DNA of 64,000 nt from Gammaproteobacteria bacterium (GCA_030428835.1 JAUIEP010000003.1:41990-105989), one strand, 5' to 3'; shown: positions 1 to 9,022, counted from the stretch's first letter. The notes: generated by a model not told the origin, from the letters alone. Program-made: numbers and translations.

Positions 1-1396
1 CCGGGTCTGCGACGATTGCCACCTGTCGAAGGAGAAGGACAACAACGCGATCATGGCGCAGACGCTGATGTACGGCACCGACTTCATCGACCTGCTGGGC
101 TACCACGCCTACGTGGGCAGCGAGGAGCACATCACGCCGGTGCAGGTCACGGAGTGGCAGGAACCGCAGGCGGTGATCGGCAGTTACCTGCAACGCTACG
201 CCTACCCCGATTACTTCGGGGAGCACCAGGCGAACGGCAAGGTGCTGCAGCACGGCTACCCGCACAGCAGCGGCCGGGCCGGCTGCATCCAGCTGCGCGG
301 CGAGTACCTGTTCGTCGCCGAGGGCGATCGCGGCATGCAGGTCTACGATGCCGCGAGCGTGGCCAACAAGGGCATTTCCCAGCGCGTCATCACGGCGCCC
401 TTCAGCCCGCTGGGCCACGACACGCGTATCGAAAGCAGCAACGCCACCTGCGTGGCGCTGTCGACGACGCAGCCTGTGGCGCCGAAGCGCTTCGACGACA
501 AGTACGAACTGATGGTGGAAACCAACCTCGAACAGCCGTTCCAGGACCACTATCGCTACGCGTACATCACGGACGCCGAGGAAGGCCTCATCCTGACGAA
601 CCTGGACACGCTGAGTGACGGTGAGCCGCGCAACAACTTCATGGACCGCGCGCTCACGTGGAACGACGGCGGCGTGCTGGACGGGGCGCGGCATATCATC
701 CTCGGCGGTTACTACGCCTACATCATCGCCGATGCCGGCCTGGTGGTCGTGAACCTGGAGGATCCCCTGAATCCGGTGCACGAGGCGACGGTGCCGCTGA
801 ACAACGGCCACTCGGTGGCGCAGCAGTTCCGCTACCTGTTCGTGACCGATGCCGACGGCCTGAAGGCGATCGACATTACCCACCCGACCAGGCCGAAGCT
901 GGTGGCCAACAACACCATCGCGCTGGCCCAGGCCGGCCGACTGCACCTGGCGCGCACCTACGCCTACGTGGCGGCGGGCTCCGAGGGCATGGCCATCGTG
1001 GACATCACGAAACCGGAGAGCATGAAGCTCCACCAGATGTTCAGCGATGGCCTTGTGGACAGCCGGGATGTTACTGTAGCCACCACGAACGCCTCCCTGT
1101 TCGCTTACGTGGCCGACGGCAGGGGTGGCCTGAAGGTGATACAGCTGACCTCGCCGGACAGCCAGCCCAAGTTCTACGGCTTCAGCCCGGAACCGAAGCC
1201 GGAACTGATCGCGAGCTACCCGACCAAGTCGCCGGCGCTGTCGCTGTCGCGCGCCCTGGAGCGGGACCGCGGTGTTGACGAGACCGGCGGGCAGGTCGCG
1301 GTATTCGGACGCGTGGGCTCGCGCCCGCTGAACCTGGAAGAGATGCAGAAGCTCTTCCTCGATGATCAAGGCAAGCCATGGTATGTAGAAAACTAG
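1..1396 (+). CDS. LVIVD-repeat protein with c-type haem motif (5' partial)
   Basis: The reading frame is open from the first bases of the window, so the gene starts outside it. Bases 8-22 encode CDDCH, a c-type haem-binding motif, which shows that the ATG at 53 is internal. Downstream the protein is built of repeated beta-propeller-like units with the LVIVD signature, for example YAYIIADAGLVVVNL, YLFVTDADGLKAIDI and YAYVAAGSEGMAIVDI. LVIVD repeats occur in exported bacterial surface or periplasmic proteins; haem plus propeller suggests a periplasmic redox or scaffold protein. The stop overlaps the next gene, a multihaem cytochrome, by 19 bases, so the two are probably co-translated. The number of haems cannot be known because the N-terminus is missing. 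Confidence 0.85.
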   Translation, partial: RVCDDCHLSKEKDNNAIMAQTLMYGTDFIDLLGYHAYVGSEEHITPVQVTEWQEPQAVIGSYLQRYAYPDYFGEHQANGKVLQHGYPHSSGRAGCIQLRGEYLFVAEGDRGMQVYDAASVANKGISQRVITAPFSPLGHDTRIESSNATCVALSTTQPVAPKRFDDKYELMVETNLEQPFQDHYRYAYITDAEEGLILTNLDTLSDGEPRNNFMDRALTWNDGGVLDGARHIILGGYYAYIIADAGLVVVNLEDPLNPVHEATVPLNNGHSVAQQFRYLFVTDADGLKAIDITHPTRPKLVANNTIALAQAGRLHLARTYAYVAAGSEGMAIVDITKPESMKLHQMFSDGLVDSRDVTVATTNASLFAYVADGRGGLKVIQLTSPDSQPKFYGFSPEPKPELIASYPTKSPALSLSRALERDRGVDETGGQVAVFGRVGSRPLNLEEMQKLFLDDQGKPWYVEN

Positions 1397-2670
1397 TCGC
1401 CGCCTGTTGCGCACTGCTCCTGACCGGGGCGGTGCAGGCGGCGCCGCTGCCGGACTCCGGGACCAATGTACACGAGGGCGTTGCGAGCTGTTCCAACAGC
1501 GTCTGCCACGGCAAGAAAGCACCCAGCAGCGACGCACCCGTGCTGCTCAACGAGTACACCACCTGGATCGACGAGGACCAGCACTCCCAAGCCTACGCAA
1601 CGCTGAAGTCGGAGCAGTCTGTGCGCATCGCGCAGAACCTGGGCCTGCCGAACGCGCACACCGCCGATATCTGCCTGGACTGCCACGCGGACAACGTCCC
1701 CAAGGACAAGCGCGGCGACCGCTTCCACATCAATGAAGGCGTGGGCTGCGAGGCCTGCCACGGCGGCGGCGGGCGCTGGCTGGAGTCCCACGCGGAGAAA
1801 GGCACCTCCCACGCGGACAACCTCGCCAAGGGCATGTACCCCACCGAACAGCCCATGGAACGGGCCCGGCTGTGCCTCGCCTGTCACCTGGGCACCGAGC
1901 GCAAGTTCGCGACCCACGAGATCATGGGTGCGGGTCATCCGCGCCTCGCCTTCGAACTGGAGCTGTACACGGTCTTCCAGCCGCGGCACTACGAGACCGA
2001 CGCGGATTACCGCAAGCGCAAACCGTTCATCCCCTCGGTCAATATGTGGCTGGCCGGATTGCTGGTCTCCAGCGAGCGCACCCTGGAACTGCTGCAGGAG
2101 GACTGGTTCACCAAGCGCAGCCTGGTGCCGGAGCTGTCGTTTTTCCAGTGCCACGCCTGCCACCACCCCCTGGATGACCTGCGCTGGCAGCCAGAGGGCG
2201 GGGACGCCGCCCTGCCCCCGGGGTCGGTCAGGCTGAATGACGCCTCGTTGCTCGTGCTGCAGTCGGTGCTCGAGATCCTGGGTAACAACACCGCGGGCGC
2301 TATCCGCAAGGGCATCAACAAACTGCACCAGTCGACCATGCAGGACCGCGCCGCGGTAACCGCTGCCGCGGCGGAAATGGAGAAGCTACTGCCGCCTCTT
2401 GAGCAGGCCGTGATCGACCGGGACTACGGCGTGGAAGACATGAAGAAGCTGCGCGCGGGCATCCTGCAGGCTGCGGCCAAGCAGCGGTATCGCCATTTCA
2501 CCGCTGCTGAACAGGCCTACATGGCCGTGGAAAACCTGTGTATCGAACTGAAGGATGACAAGCGCCTGCAGGCAAACCTCGACGAGTGGTTCGCCATTGT
2601 AGAAAAGGAGAATGAGTTCAACCCACAGCAGTTCGCCGCCTCTGCCAACAGGTTCCTGGGTGCTTTGTGA
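1378..2670 (+). CDS. Periplasmic five-haem cytochrome c (c554-like)
   Basis: A 430-aa protein with a signal peptide (about residues 1-21, cleavage near VQA/AP). Haem attachment motifs are CX4CH at 38-44 and CXXCH at 99-103, 124-128, 166-170 and 258-262. Extra histidines (for example the GAGHPR region near 187) could be distal ligands. The layout resembles cytochrome c554-type multihaem proteins, which transfer electrons in the periplasm. The C-terminal 160 residues are helical and haem-free. It overlaps the LVIVD-repeat haem protein upstream by 19 bases, and its stop overlaps the GTG start of the PP2C gene (GTGA), so all three form one transcription unit. The redox partner and substrate cannot be told from sequence. 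The CX4CH site is a non-standard spacing and may or may not carry haem. Confidence 0.88.
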   Translation: MVCRKLVAACCALLLTGAVQAAPLPDSGTNVHEGVASCSNSVCHGKKAPSSDAPVLLNEYTTWIDEDQHSQAYATLKSEQSVRIAQNLGLPNAHTADICLDCHADNVPKDKRGDRFHINEGVGCEACHGGGGRWLESHAEKGTSHADNLAKGMYPTEQPMERARLCLACHLGTERKFATHEIMGAGHPRLAFELELYTVFQPRHYETDADYRKRKPFIPSVNMWLAGLLVSSERTLELLQEDWFTKRSLVPELSFFQCHACHHPLDDLRWQPEGGDAALPPGSVRLNDASLLVLQSVLEILGNNTAGAIRKGINKLHQSTMQDRAAVTAAAAEMEKLLPPLEQAVIDRDYGVEDMKKLRAGILQAAAKQRYRHFTAAEQAYMAVENLCIELKDDKRLQANLDEWFAIVEKENEFNPQQFAASANRFLGAL

Positions 2671-3653
2671 GCGGGTCTATCGATGCCTCTGATCTCGAAA
2701 CCAGTGGCTATACGGATGTCGGCAAAAGGAAGCACAACGAAGACGCTTTCCTGATCGACCGGGACCTCGGGCTGTACGTGGTAGCGGACGGCGTGGGCGG
2801 ACACCATTCCGGTGAGGTCGCCAGCGCCCTGACCATCGAGGTCATCCAGCGCGAGATCGCCGCCGGCAACGACCTCGACACCGCCATACAGTTGGCCAAC
2901 CAGGCCGTCATCGAGGGCGTGGAGAGCGGCAAGGGCAAAACGGGCATGGCCACTACCGTGGTCGCCGTGAAGCTCGCCGGGACGCGCTTCGAGGTGGCCT
3001 GGATCGGTGACAGCCGCGCCTACCTGTGGGACGGCAAGCTGACGCTGCTGACCAGGGACCACTCCTTCGTGGAGGCGCAACTGGCGGCGGGCAAGATCAC
3101 GCTGGAGGAAGCGCGGGTACATCCCCGGCGCCACGTTATCCTGCAGGCGATCGGCCTGCAGGTTGAGGGTCGACTGAATGTGGGCCACAACAGCGGCGAG
3201 CTGGCGGACGGCAACTGCCTGCTGCTGTGCAGTGACGGTGTCACGGACCCGCTGGACAATGAACAACTGTCTCACCTGCTCGGGCGCGATACACCACTGG
3301 AGCAGACCTGCGACAGCCTCGTGCGGACCGCGCTGCAGTGTGGCGGCAAGGACAACGCCACCGCGATCGCGCTGGCCTACCGCCGGGACGCAGGGACAGA
3401 CATACAGCCGGGCACTGCCGACGAGGTGGTCTGGGTCTACAATCCCGAGAGCGGGGAGTACGAAGGGTTGCCGGATGCGACCCCCGAGATCAACCTGGAG
3501 GAGACCCAGGTGATGCGCATTCGCCCCTCCGCGGCCGAACCGACAGAGACGGCGGGCGATGCCCACGAGGGCGGGATCGGCTGGCCTTATATCTGGGGTG
3601 TCGCCATTGTCGGCACCGCACTGGGGCTGGCGCTGGTATACGCCCTGCACTGA
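2667..3653 (+). CDS. PP2C-family Ser/Thr protein phosphatase with C-terminal membrane anchor
   Basis: 328 aa beginning at GTG, coupled to the cytochrome by a GTGA overlap. PP2C/Stp1 motifs appear in order: GKRKHNEDAF near residue 20, VVADGVGGHHSGE near 37, WIGDSRAYLW near 111, LLCSDGVTD near 190 and GGKDNATAIAL near 228. The aspartates that bind the two metal ions are present. After the catalytic domain (to about 240) comes an acidic linker, then one membrane segment at about 303-325 ending at the C-terminus, so the enzyme is tail-anchored with the phosphatase in the cytoplasm. It would reverse phosphorylation by the kinase at 7396-8979. The tail is nearly identical to the 32-aa protein encoded directly downstream. 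Confidence 0.95.
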   Translation: MSGSIDASDLETSGYTDVGKRKHNEDAFLIDRDLGLYVVADGVGGHHSGEVASALTIEVIQREIAAGNDLDTAIQLANQAVIEGVESGKGKTGMATTVVAVKLAGTRFEVAWIGDSRAYLWDGKLTLLTRDHSFVEAQLAAGKITLEEARVHPRRHVILQAIGLQVEGRLNVGHNSGELADGNCLLLCSDGVTDPLDNEQLSHLLGRDTPLEQTCDSLVRTALQCGGKDNATAIALAYRRDAGTDIQPGTADEVVWVYNPESGEYEGLPDATPEINLEETQVMRIRPSAAEPTETAGDAHEGGIGWPYIWGVAIVGTALGLALVYALH

Positions 3654-3679
3654 CACGCGGGACAGAGGAAGACGAAGCA

Positions 3680-3778
3680 ATGGCAGACGAACATCAATCC
3701 ATCGGTTGGCAGTACATCTGGGGCGTCGCAATCCTGGGTACGACCCTCGGACTGGCCCTCGTCTACGCGCTGCAGTAA
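3680..3778 (+). CDS. 32-aa membrane microprotein, paralogue of the PP2C tail
   Basis: A 32-residue protein with a purine-rich ribosome site (gaggaaga, 3664-3671) at good spacing from ATG 3680. After a short polar start (MADEHQS) it is one hydrophobic segment. Over 25 residues it matches the C-terminal anchor of the preceding PP2C at 21 positions (P/Q, V/L, A/T and H/Q are the changes). Of those 21 identical residues, 13 use a different codon, so the peptide has been kept by selection while the DNA diverged. The shared core is IWGVAI-GT-LGLALVYAL. It lies 26 bases after the phosphatase and 32 bases before the FHA gene. Plausible roles are pairing with the phosphatase tail or competing for its partner; this is inference. 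Confidence 0.8.
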   Translation: MADEHQSIGWQYIWGVAILGTTLGLALVYALQ

Positions 3779-3810
3779 CGGCGACAGGCGGAAAATCTGG
3801 GAGAAAGCAC

Positions 3811-4914
3811 ATGGTAGACCAAGACGGCGTCAGCGCCCGGCTGATAGCAAGCGACGGCACGTCCTACGAGTTGTCCGGCGAACAGACCCTCGGCAGGTCG
3901 AAGGACGCCGACATCACCATCAGTGACCCGAAGATCTCGCGCAACCACGCGCGCTTCAAACTGGACGGCGCACAGCTGACGGTGGAAGACCTCGGCTCGT
4001 CCAACGGCACGCGGGTAAACCAGCGCAAGATCGACGGGCCGGCGACGCTGGCCGACGGGGATACCATCAGCTTCGACACGGTGGACCTGCGCGTCGAACT
4101 GATCGGCGCCGATGCCGGCAGCGATGGGCCGGAGGAGGCCACGATCATAGGCAGCCTTGACGACGAGGCGACCATGGTCGGCATGGCCGCGGCGGAACCG
4201 GCACCGGAGCCGGCGCCCGCGCCGGAACCCGAACCGGCGCCAGAGCCCGAACCGGCACCCGAACCCGCACCGGAACCTCCCCCTGCACCCACGCCACCGC
4301 CGGAGGGCAAGGTCAGCGCCGCCGCCAAGTCGGGCGCCGAAGCCGTACCGGAGGCGTGGGTCGACGAAGGCACGGGTTCCGAGACCCAGTTCATCACGCC
4401 GGAGATGGCAGCGAAGATCTCCGAGATGGCGGACCTCAATGTCGCCGCGGCCTCGGACCTGCCGCACCTCATCGTGGTCAATGACAACGGCACGCAACAG
4501 GTCGTCGAGCTGGAAACGGGCTCGGACGGCCCGGACGTGTGGGAGATCGGCCGCCAGGACAGCTGCCAGATCGTGCTCAACCAGGTGGGCGTCTCGGGGC
4601 GGCACGCGCAACTGGTGCACGAGGACGGTCGCTGGCGCATCGTGAACCTCGTCTCCACCAACAGCATCTTCGTGAACGGCGAAAAGCGGCCCAAGGCGTT
4701 TCTCTCTGACGACGACAAGATCGGACTCGGTGAAGCCAAGCTGGTATTCAAGGCCGGCAAGGGCGGCGGCGCCCCGCGTCCGGCGGCCGCCAAAGCCGCT
4801 TCCGGCGGCGGGCAGGCATCCGCCGGTGGCGGCGGCATGTCGCCCGCGCTGATCGGCGGCATCGTCGGCGCCGTGGTGGTGGTCGCCGCTCTGGCCTACT
4901 TCCTGCTGGGCTGA
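3811..4914 (+). CDS. Double-FHA-domain protein with C-terminal membrane anchor
   Basis: 367 aa from ATG 3811 (ribosome site gggagaaa just upstream). The N-terminal FHA domain, about residues 10-95, has GRSKDADI, SRNHARF and LGSSNGTRVN, the residues that read phosphothreonine. A proline/glutamate-rich linker (about 130-170, repeated APEPEP) follows. A second FHA domain at about 225-320 has WEIGRQDSC, SGRHAQL and TNSIFVNG; it lacks the exact SSNGT of the first. A Gly/Ala-rich stretch leads to a single membrane helix at about 344-363 at the C-terminus. It probably docks phosphorylated partners at the inner membrane, linking the kinase and phosphatase encoded around it. The end overlaps the convergent hydrolase gene by 19 bases. 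Confidence 0.93.
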   Translation: MVDQDGVSARLIASDGTSYELSGEQTLGRSKDADITISDPKISRNHARFKLDGAQLTVEDLGSSNGTRVNQRKIDGPATLADGDTISFDTVDLRVELIGADAGSDGPEEATIIGSLDDEATMVGMAAAEPAPEPAPAPEPEPAPEPEPAPEPAPEPPPAPTPPPEGKVSAAAKSGAEAVPEAWVDEGTGSETQFITPEMAAKISEMADLNVAAASDLPHLIVVNDNGTQQVVELETGSDGPDVWEIGRQDSCQIVLNQVGVSGRHAQLVHEDGRWRIVNLVSTNSIFVNGEKRPKAFLSDDDKIGLGEAKLVFKAGKGGGAPRPAAAKAASGGGQASAGGGGMSPALIGGIVGAVVVVAALAYFLLG

Positions 4915-5759
4915 TGCCCTTCCCTTCCGGCCGGTGATCCGAGGATCGCCGGCCACTCCCGCAACCAGCAGCAGCGATGATCGTAGCCGTCCAGCGGCAC
5001 GGTCACGCTGTGCGGTGGCGCCAACCCCGTGCGCGTGTGATAGGACGCCGCGATGAATGGCGGCACCTGTGCATCGTCGGTACCCACCAGGTGAAGCTGC
5101 CGCGTGCGCGCGGGCCAGTCACCGAGGTCCGCGGGATTGGAAGCCGCCGCCAGCTCCGTGTAGCCGTGGTGTCGCGTCCACGCCGCAGTATCGAGGGGCG
5201 ACGCGACGGTGATGACGCGCTCGACACGGTCGAGCTGCCGCGCCGCCAACACGGCGATCACCCCGCCACCGCTATACCCCACCAGCGTCAGCCGCGCGCG
5301 AGGGTAGCGTGCTGCGATGTCTGCCAGCGCTGCCACGACTGCCGCTACAACCCGCGGGCCGTAGCGCTCCAGCGTCCAGAGCGCCGGCTCGCAGGGCGGC
5401 TCCGTCGCGCCGCCGTAGTAGCAGGGCCGGCCGAGGAATGCGCTGGGCGCCGGGTCGGCGAGTGCCAGTCGCAGCCCGAGGTGTTCACTGCTCGTGGGGT
5501 CGCGAGCAATGCGCCGGCGCGTCGCGAACGCGCGGCCGTCGCCGCCGAGGTAGACATGCAGGTGCGGCGTATCCGCGGGCAGCGGCTCGCTGAACCAGGC
5601 CAATGGCAATCCACCCGCCGGGAGCACGAACTGCGTCCAGCCGGCGTCATTGAGCAGGCGTTGGGCGGAAGCCGGTCCGTGCAGCGCACACCCGGCGCCG
5701 AGAAGGAGTGCGAACAGGGCCGGCAGCGCGGCGATCCGGCAGCGGCACGCGTCTCGCAA
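4896..5759 (-). CDS. Alpha/beta-hydrolase lipoprotein
   Basis: The start is uncertain; a TTG at 5759 gives a 287-aa precursor whose N-terminus is a lipoprotein signal (IAALPALFALLLGAGC). Longer starts up to 5879 would add implausible sequence that lies in the promoter region of the divergent gene. The body has an alpha/beta-hydrolase nucleophile elbow GYSGGG and a C-terminal histidine in DGYDHRCCW that could complete the triad. Six cysteines in the mature part may form disulfides. It probably cleaves an ester or similar bond in the periplasm or at the inner face of the outer membrane; the substrate is unknown. It runs against the signalling genes on both sides and may be a later insertion into that block. 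Confidence 0.75.
   Translation of the reverse strand: MRDACRCRIAALPALFALLLGAGCALHGPASAQRLLNDAGWTQFVLPAGGLPLAWFSEPLPADTPHLHVYLGGDGRAFATRRRIARDPTSSEHLGLRLALADPAPSAFLGRPCYYGGATEPPCEPALWTLERYGPRVVAAVVAALADIAARYPRARLTLVGYSGGGVIAVLAARQLDRVERVITVASPLDTAAWTRHHGYTELAAASNPADLGDWPARTRQLHLVGTDDAQVPPFIAASYHTRTGLAPPHSVTVPLDGYDHRCCWLREWPAILGSPAGREGHQPSRK
4929..4954. terminator. Hairpin after the FHA gene
   Basis: An 11-bp stem (GGCCGGTGATC with GATCGCCGGCC, one G-T pair) with loop CGAG lies 15 bases past the FHA stop. There is no T-run, and it falls inside the C-terminal codons of the convergent hydrolase. It could serve as a terminator for the plus-strand unit. Confidence 0.45.
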
Positions 5760-5901
5760 GGGTGTGATAATTCCCTGCTTTTTATGGTATTTCCGTACAG
5801 GGATCACAGGCTGGCCGGCTTTATTTATGATGACGATCTGCGGTAGTTGGCCTAGTATATAGCTGCTCGCCAACAACACTAACTAATCGAACGGAGTCGT
5901 T

Positions 5902-7377
5902 ATGAAGTTTCCTCTCGCAGGCCTGATCGGCGTTGTCGCACTCTCACAGGCAAGCCCGTTAACTGCCCAGCAGGCCGGCCCGACCAACGAACTGGGTCAG
6001 GCGGTCTTCGCGGCCCAGAACGACACCCCCCTGCAGGTTACCGCGGGTAACGCTATCCAGAACACGTGCGTGGACCTGGCCGGTGAACGCCCCAACGGCA
6101 CACCCACCGGCGATGTCGCCGAGGACAACCTGTCACTGCGCTGCACCGAAATGGTGTCTACTGCGTTTGGCCTGCTCGATTCCCGCACCGCCCCCAACAC
6201 CCTCGGGTACTCCAACGAACAACTCGCGGAGGCGATGCAGCAGCTCTCCGGCGAGGAACAGGTCTCCAAGGGCCGGCTGGCGACGGAAAGCTCTAACGGG
6301 CAGTTCGCCAACATCGGCATGCGCCTCGACGCCATCCGCGCCGGCGCGCGGGCTACCGCGGGCGGTCTCAGCGTTGCCATGAACGGCATGCCCGTATCCG
6401 GCGGCAACGCGGGTGACGACGGCGGCGGCTGGGGCTGGTTCCTCAACGGCGCGCTCGGCACTGGTGACCGCGATGCCACGAAAGGCGAAGACGAATACGA
6501 ATACGATTCCTACGGCGCGACCCTCGGCTTCGACTACATGTACGAGTCGGGCTTTGTGGCGGGTGTCGCCCTCGGCTACAGCGACTACGAGGTGGACTTC
6601 GAGAGCACGAAATCCTTCGTGACCGGCAGCGACCTGACCAGCACGCAGTCCGGCGGCGGTTTCGACGTCGACGGCTACGCCCTCAGCCTCTACGGTATCG
6701 GTGATGTCGGCCCGGTCTCCGTGGACGCGCTGCTGAGCTATGGCCAGAACGACTACGACAACGAGCGCGCCATCCGCTACCGGAGCGGCGCCGGGGCATC
6801 CGGGACGCCCATCACGGTGGACCGCATGCTGACCGGCAGCACCGAGAGCGAGTCGCTGACCATCGGCGTTAACGCCAGCAAGGTGTTCGAACTGGGCGGT
6901 GTCGACCTCGCCCTCAGCGGCGGCCTGAGCTACCTCGACCTCACGGTGGACGGCTACACGGAGAAAGACAGGCTCGACGCCAACAACCCGACGCCGAGCG
7001 GCCTCGCCCTGCGGTATGAGGACCAGGATGTCGATTCACTGCAGTCCGCGATCGGCGCGCAACTCTCCAAAGTATTCAGCACGGGAGGCGGCGTAATACT
7101 GCCCTACGCCAAGGTCGAGTGGCGCCACGAGTTTGAAAACGATTCCGATGCGGTCCGGACACGCTACGCCGCGTACAATGTGGGCCAGGATAAAGCCGAC
7201 AATACCGACCTGGTGATCATCACCGATGAACCGGATGAAGATTACTTCGAGGTCGGCATCGGCGTCTCGGCCGTCTTCGCGCAGAACATCCAGGCTTTCA
7301 TCGATTACACGACGACGGTGGATCTCGAAGATGTCAGTGCCGAGCTCATCACGATCGGTATCCGGGGCTCGTTCTAA
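5902..7377 (+). CDS. Autotransporter-type outer-membrane beta-barrel protein
   Basis: 491 aa with a signal peptide (about 1-22, cleavage near LTA/QQ), ribosome site GGAG at 5893-5896 and start ATG 5902. Residues 25-165 form a short passenger-like region with two cysteines and a GRLATESSNGQFANIG stretch. From about residue 180 onward the sequence has the alternating aromatic/small pattern of an autotransporter beta-domain (WGWFLNGALGTGDRD, YGATLGFDYMY, VEWRHEF). It ends in GIRGSF, with the terminal Phe that the BAM machinery recognises. It sits between the FHA and kinase genes, so it could report from or be controlled by the phosphorylation circuit. The passenger is very short and no adhesin or enzyme domain is visible. 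Confidence 0.9.
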   Translation: MKFPLAGLIGVVALSQASPLTAQQAGPTNELGQAVFAAQNDTPLQVTAGNAIQNTCVDLAGERPNGTPTGDVAEDNLSLRCTEMVSTAFGLLDSRTAPNTLGYSNEQLAEAMQQLSGEEQVSKGRLATESSNGQFANIGMRLDAIRAGARATAGGLSVAMNGMPVSGGNAGDDGGGWGWFLNGALGTGDRDATKGEDEYEYDSYGATLGFDYMYESGFVAGVALGYSDYEVDFESTKSFVTGSDLTSTQSGGGFDVDGYALSLYGIGDVGPVSVDALLSYGQNDYDNERAIRYRSGAGASGTPITVDRMLTGSTESESLTIGVNASKVFELGGVDLALSGGLSYLDLTVDGYTEKDRLDANNPTPSGLALRYEDQDVDSLQSAIGAQLSKVFSTGGGVILPYAKVEWRHEFENDSDAVRTRYAAYNVGQDKADNTDLVIITDEPDEDYFEVGIGVSAVFAQNIQAFIDYTTTVDLEDVSAELITIGIRGSF

Positions 7378-7395
7378 CACGCTGCCGGGTACGGC

Positions 7396-8979
7396 ATGAG
7401 CGGTGACCCACCGCCCGGGGATTCCTCCCCGGGCGCCCCAGGCGACAGGCAGGTGGCCGGCTCCGAACTGGAGCGGGAGACCGAGCTACGCGATACCGCG
7501 GACGACCCCACCGCACTCTCCGAGGACGACACCGCCGCCGGCACGGCGCCGCCCGCCCCGGCATACGCCAGCGGCGACCCGGTGCCCGGCGACCTCGTTT
7601 CCGGCCGCTACCGGCTCGAGAAAAAGCTCGGCGAAGGCGGCATGGGGACGGTATTCAAGGCGCTGGACGAGGTTTACGCCGGCGAATTCGAGGACCGCAA
7701 CGCGCACGTCGCCCTCAAGTTCCTGAACACCAAATTTTCGCAACACAAGATCTCGCGCATCGCACTGCAACGCGAGACGCGCAAGTCGCAGCAACTCGCC
7801 CACCCCAACGTCGTGCGCGTGATGCACTTCGACGTACACGAGAATACGCCCTACATGATCATGGAGTTCATGAGCGGGCAGCCGATGGACGAATACCTCG
7901 CGCAGCGGCGCGGGCAGGCGATGAGCCTCGAGGAAGCCATGCCGCTGATCAAGGGCATGGCCAGTGGTCTGGAATACATCCACGAAGAGGGCCTGGTGCA
8001 CTCGGACTTCAAACCGGGGAATGTGTTCGTGACCGACGCCGGTGTGCCGAAAATCCTGGATCTGGGCATCGCGCGCATCAGCGAGGCATTCCAGGAGGAT
8101 GACCACCAGACCAAGTTCGACGTGTCGTCCCTCGGCGCGCTCACGCCTACCTACGCCAGCTGTGAAATGTTCGACGGGCTGCCGCCCGACCCCAAGGACG
8201 ACATCTACGCACTCGCGCTGGTGATCTATGAACTGCTGGCCGGGCATCACCCCTTCGAGCGCACGCCCGCGAACAAGGCCCGGGCCCAGGAGATGCAGCC
8301 GCCGCGCATCAAGGCCGTCAGCCGCTCGCGCTGGCGCGCGCTGGAGAAGGGCCTCGCGTTCGAGCGGTCACGCCGGATCGACAGCGCCGAGGCACTGTAC
8401 AGTGCATTGCGCGGCGACAAGCAGCGTCGCGCAATGGTCACGCGCGGCCTCGTGGCGGCCACCGTCCTCGCCCTGGTTACCGCGGTCGCCCTCGGCATTT
8501 TCGGCGGCAAACCCCAGGACCCGGACGACCTGTACAAGGTCGAACTGATGGGCATCTCGCTGGACGCACCCCCGCCGCGGCCCGAGGACATGGCGCGCAT
8601 TGAGCGCTGGCTCGCGCAGGGACAGGCCTATCTCGGGATTGCCCAGGACGTGTTCGACCAGGGCGACCTGGTGTCCGCCCACCACATCCTGCAGGTGGGC
8701 GCCGACAATGCCCTCAAGGCGTTCATGTCCATCCTCAAGCGCACCTCGAACGACGCGGCGGCGCAGGGCATGCTCGACATGGTGAACCTGTACGCCGGCT
8801 GGGCAGCGACTAAACTGGAGGAAGGCGACGCCAACGCGGCGCTGTGGACAGCCTGCCAGGGCCTCGCGCTGCACGGCTCCCACGAGGAGCTCAACACGCT
8901 GTACGGCGCGGCCGCGAAGGCGCTGGGCAAATCCGAGCCGGACTGCGCCGAGGTCATGCTGACCGACCCCGGGGCCTGA
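7396..8979 (+). CDS. Membrane-anchored Ser/Thr protein kinase (Hanks type)
   Basis: 527 aa. A disordered acidic N-terminus (1-65) precedes a kinase domain at about 70-335: glycine loop GEGGMG (79-84), VALK lysine K108, catalytic loop HSDFKPGN with D204 and N209, and metal motif DLG (222-224). The usual Arg of HRD is Ser (HSD), which marks a kinase that may not need activation-loop phosphorylation. One membrane segment (about 350-368) follows. The outer part (about 375-527) is alpha-helical, TPR-like, and probably periplasmic, so it may act as the sensor. The gene starts 18 bases after the beta-barrel gene and is followed 43 bases later by the caspase gene, consistent with one operon. Confidence 0.95.
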   Translation: MSGDPPPGDSSPGAPGDRQVAGSELERETELRDTADDPTALSEDDTAAGTAPPAPAYASGDPVPGDLVSGRYRLEKKLGEGGMGTVFKALDEVYAGEFEDRNAHVALKFLNTKFSQHKISRIALQRETRKSQQLAHPNVVRVMHFDVHENTPYMIMEFMSGQPMDEYLAQRRGQAMSLEEAMPLIKGMASGLEYIHEEGLVHSDFKPGNVFVTDAGVPKILDLGIARISEAFQEDDHQTKFDVSSLGALTPTYASCEMFDGLPPDPKDDIYALALVIYELLAGHHPFERTPANKARAQEMQPPRIKAVSRSRWRALEKGLAFERSRRIDSAEALYSALRGDKQRRAMVTRGLVAATVLALVTAVALGIFGGKPQDPDDLYKVELMGISLDAPPPRPEDMARIERWLAQGQAYLGIAQDVFDQGDLVSAHHILQVGADNALKAFMSILKRTSNDAAAQGMLDMVNLYAGWAATKLEEGDANAALWTACQGLALHGSHEELNTLYGAAAKALGKSEPDCAEVMLTDPGA

Positions 8980-9022
8980 ACCCGTGCAACGAAAGCGGGT
9001 CAAAGTAAAGAGGAGGCAACCG

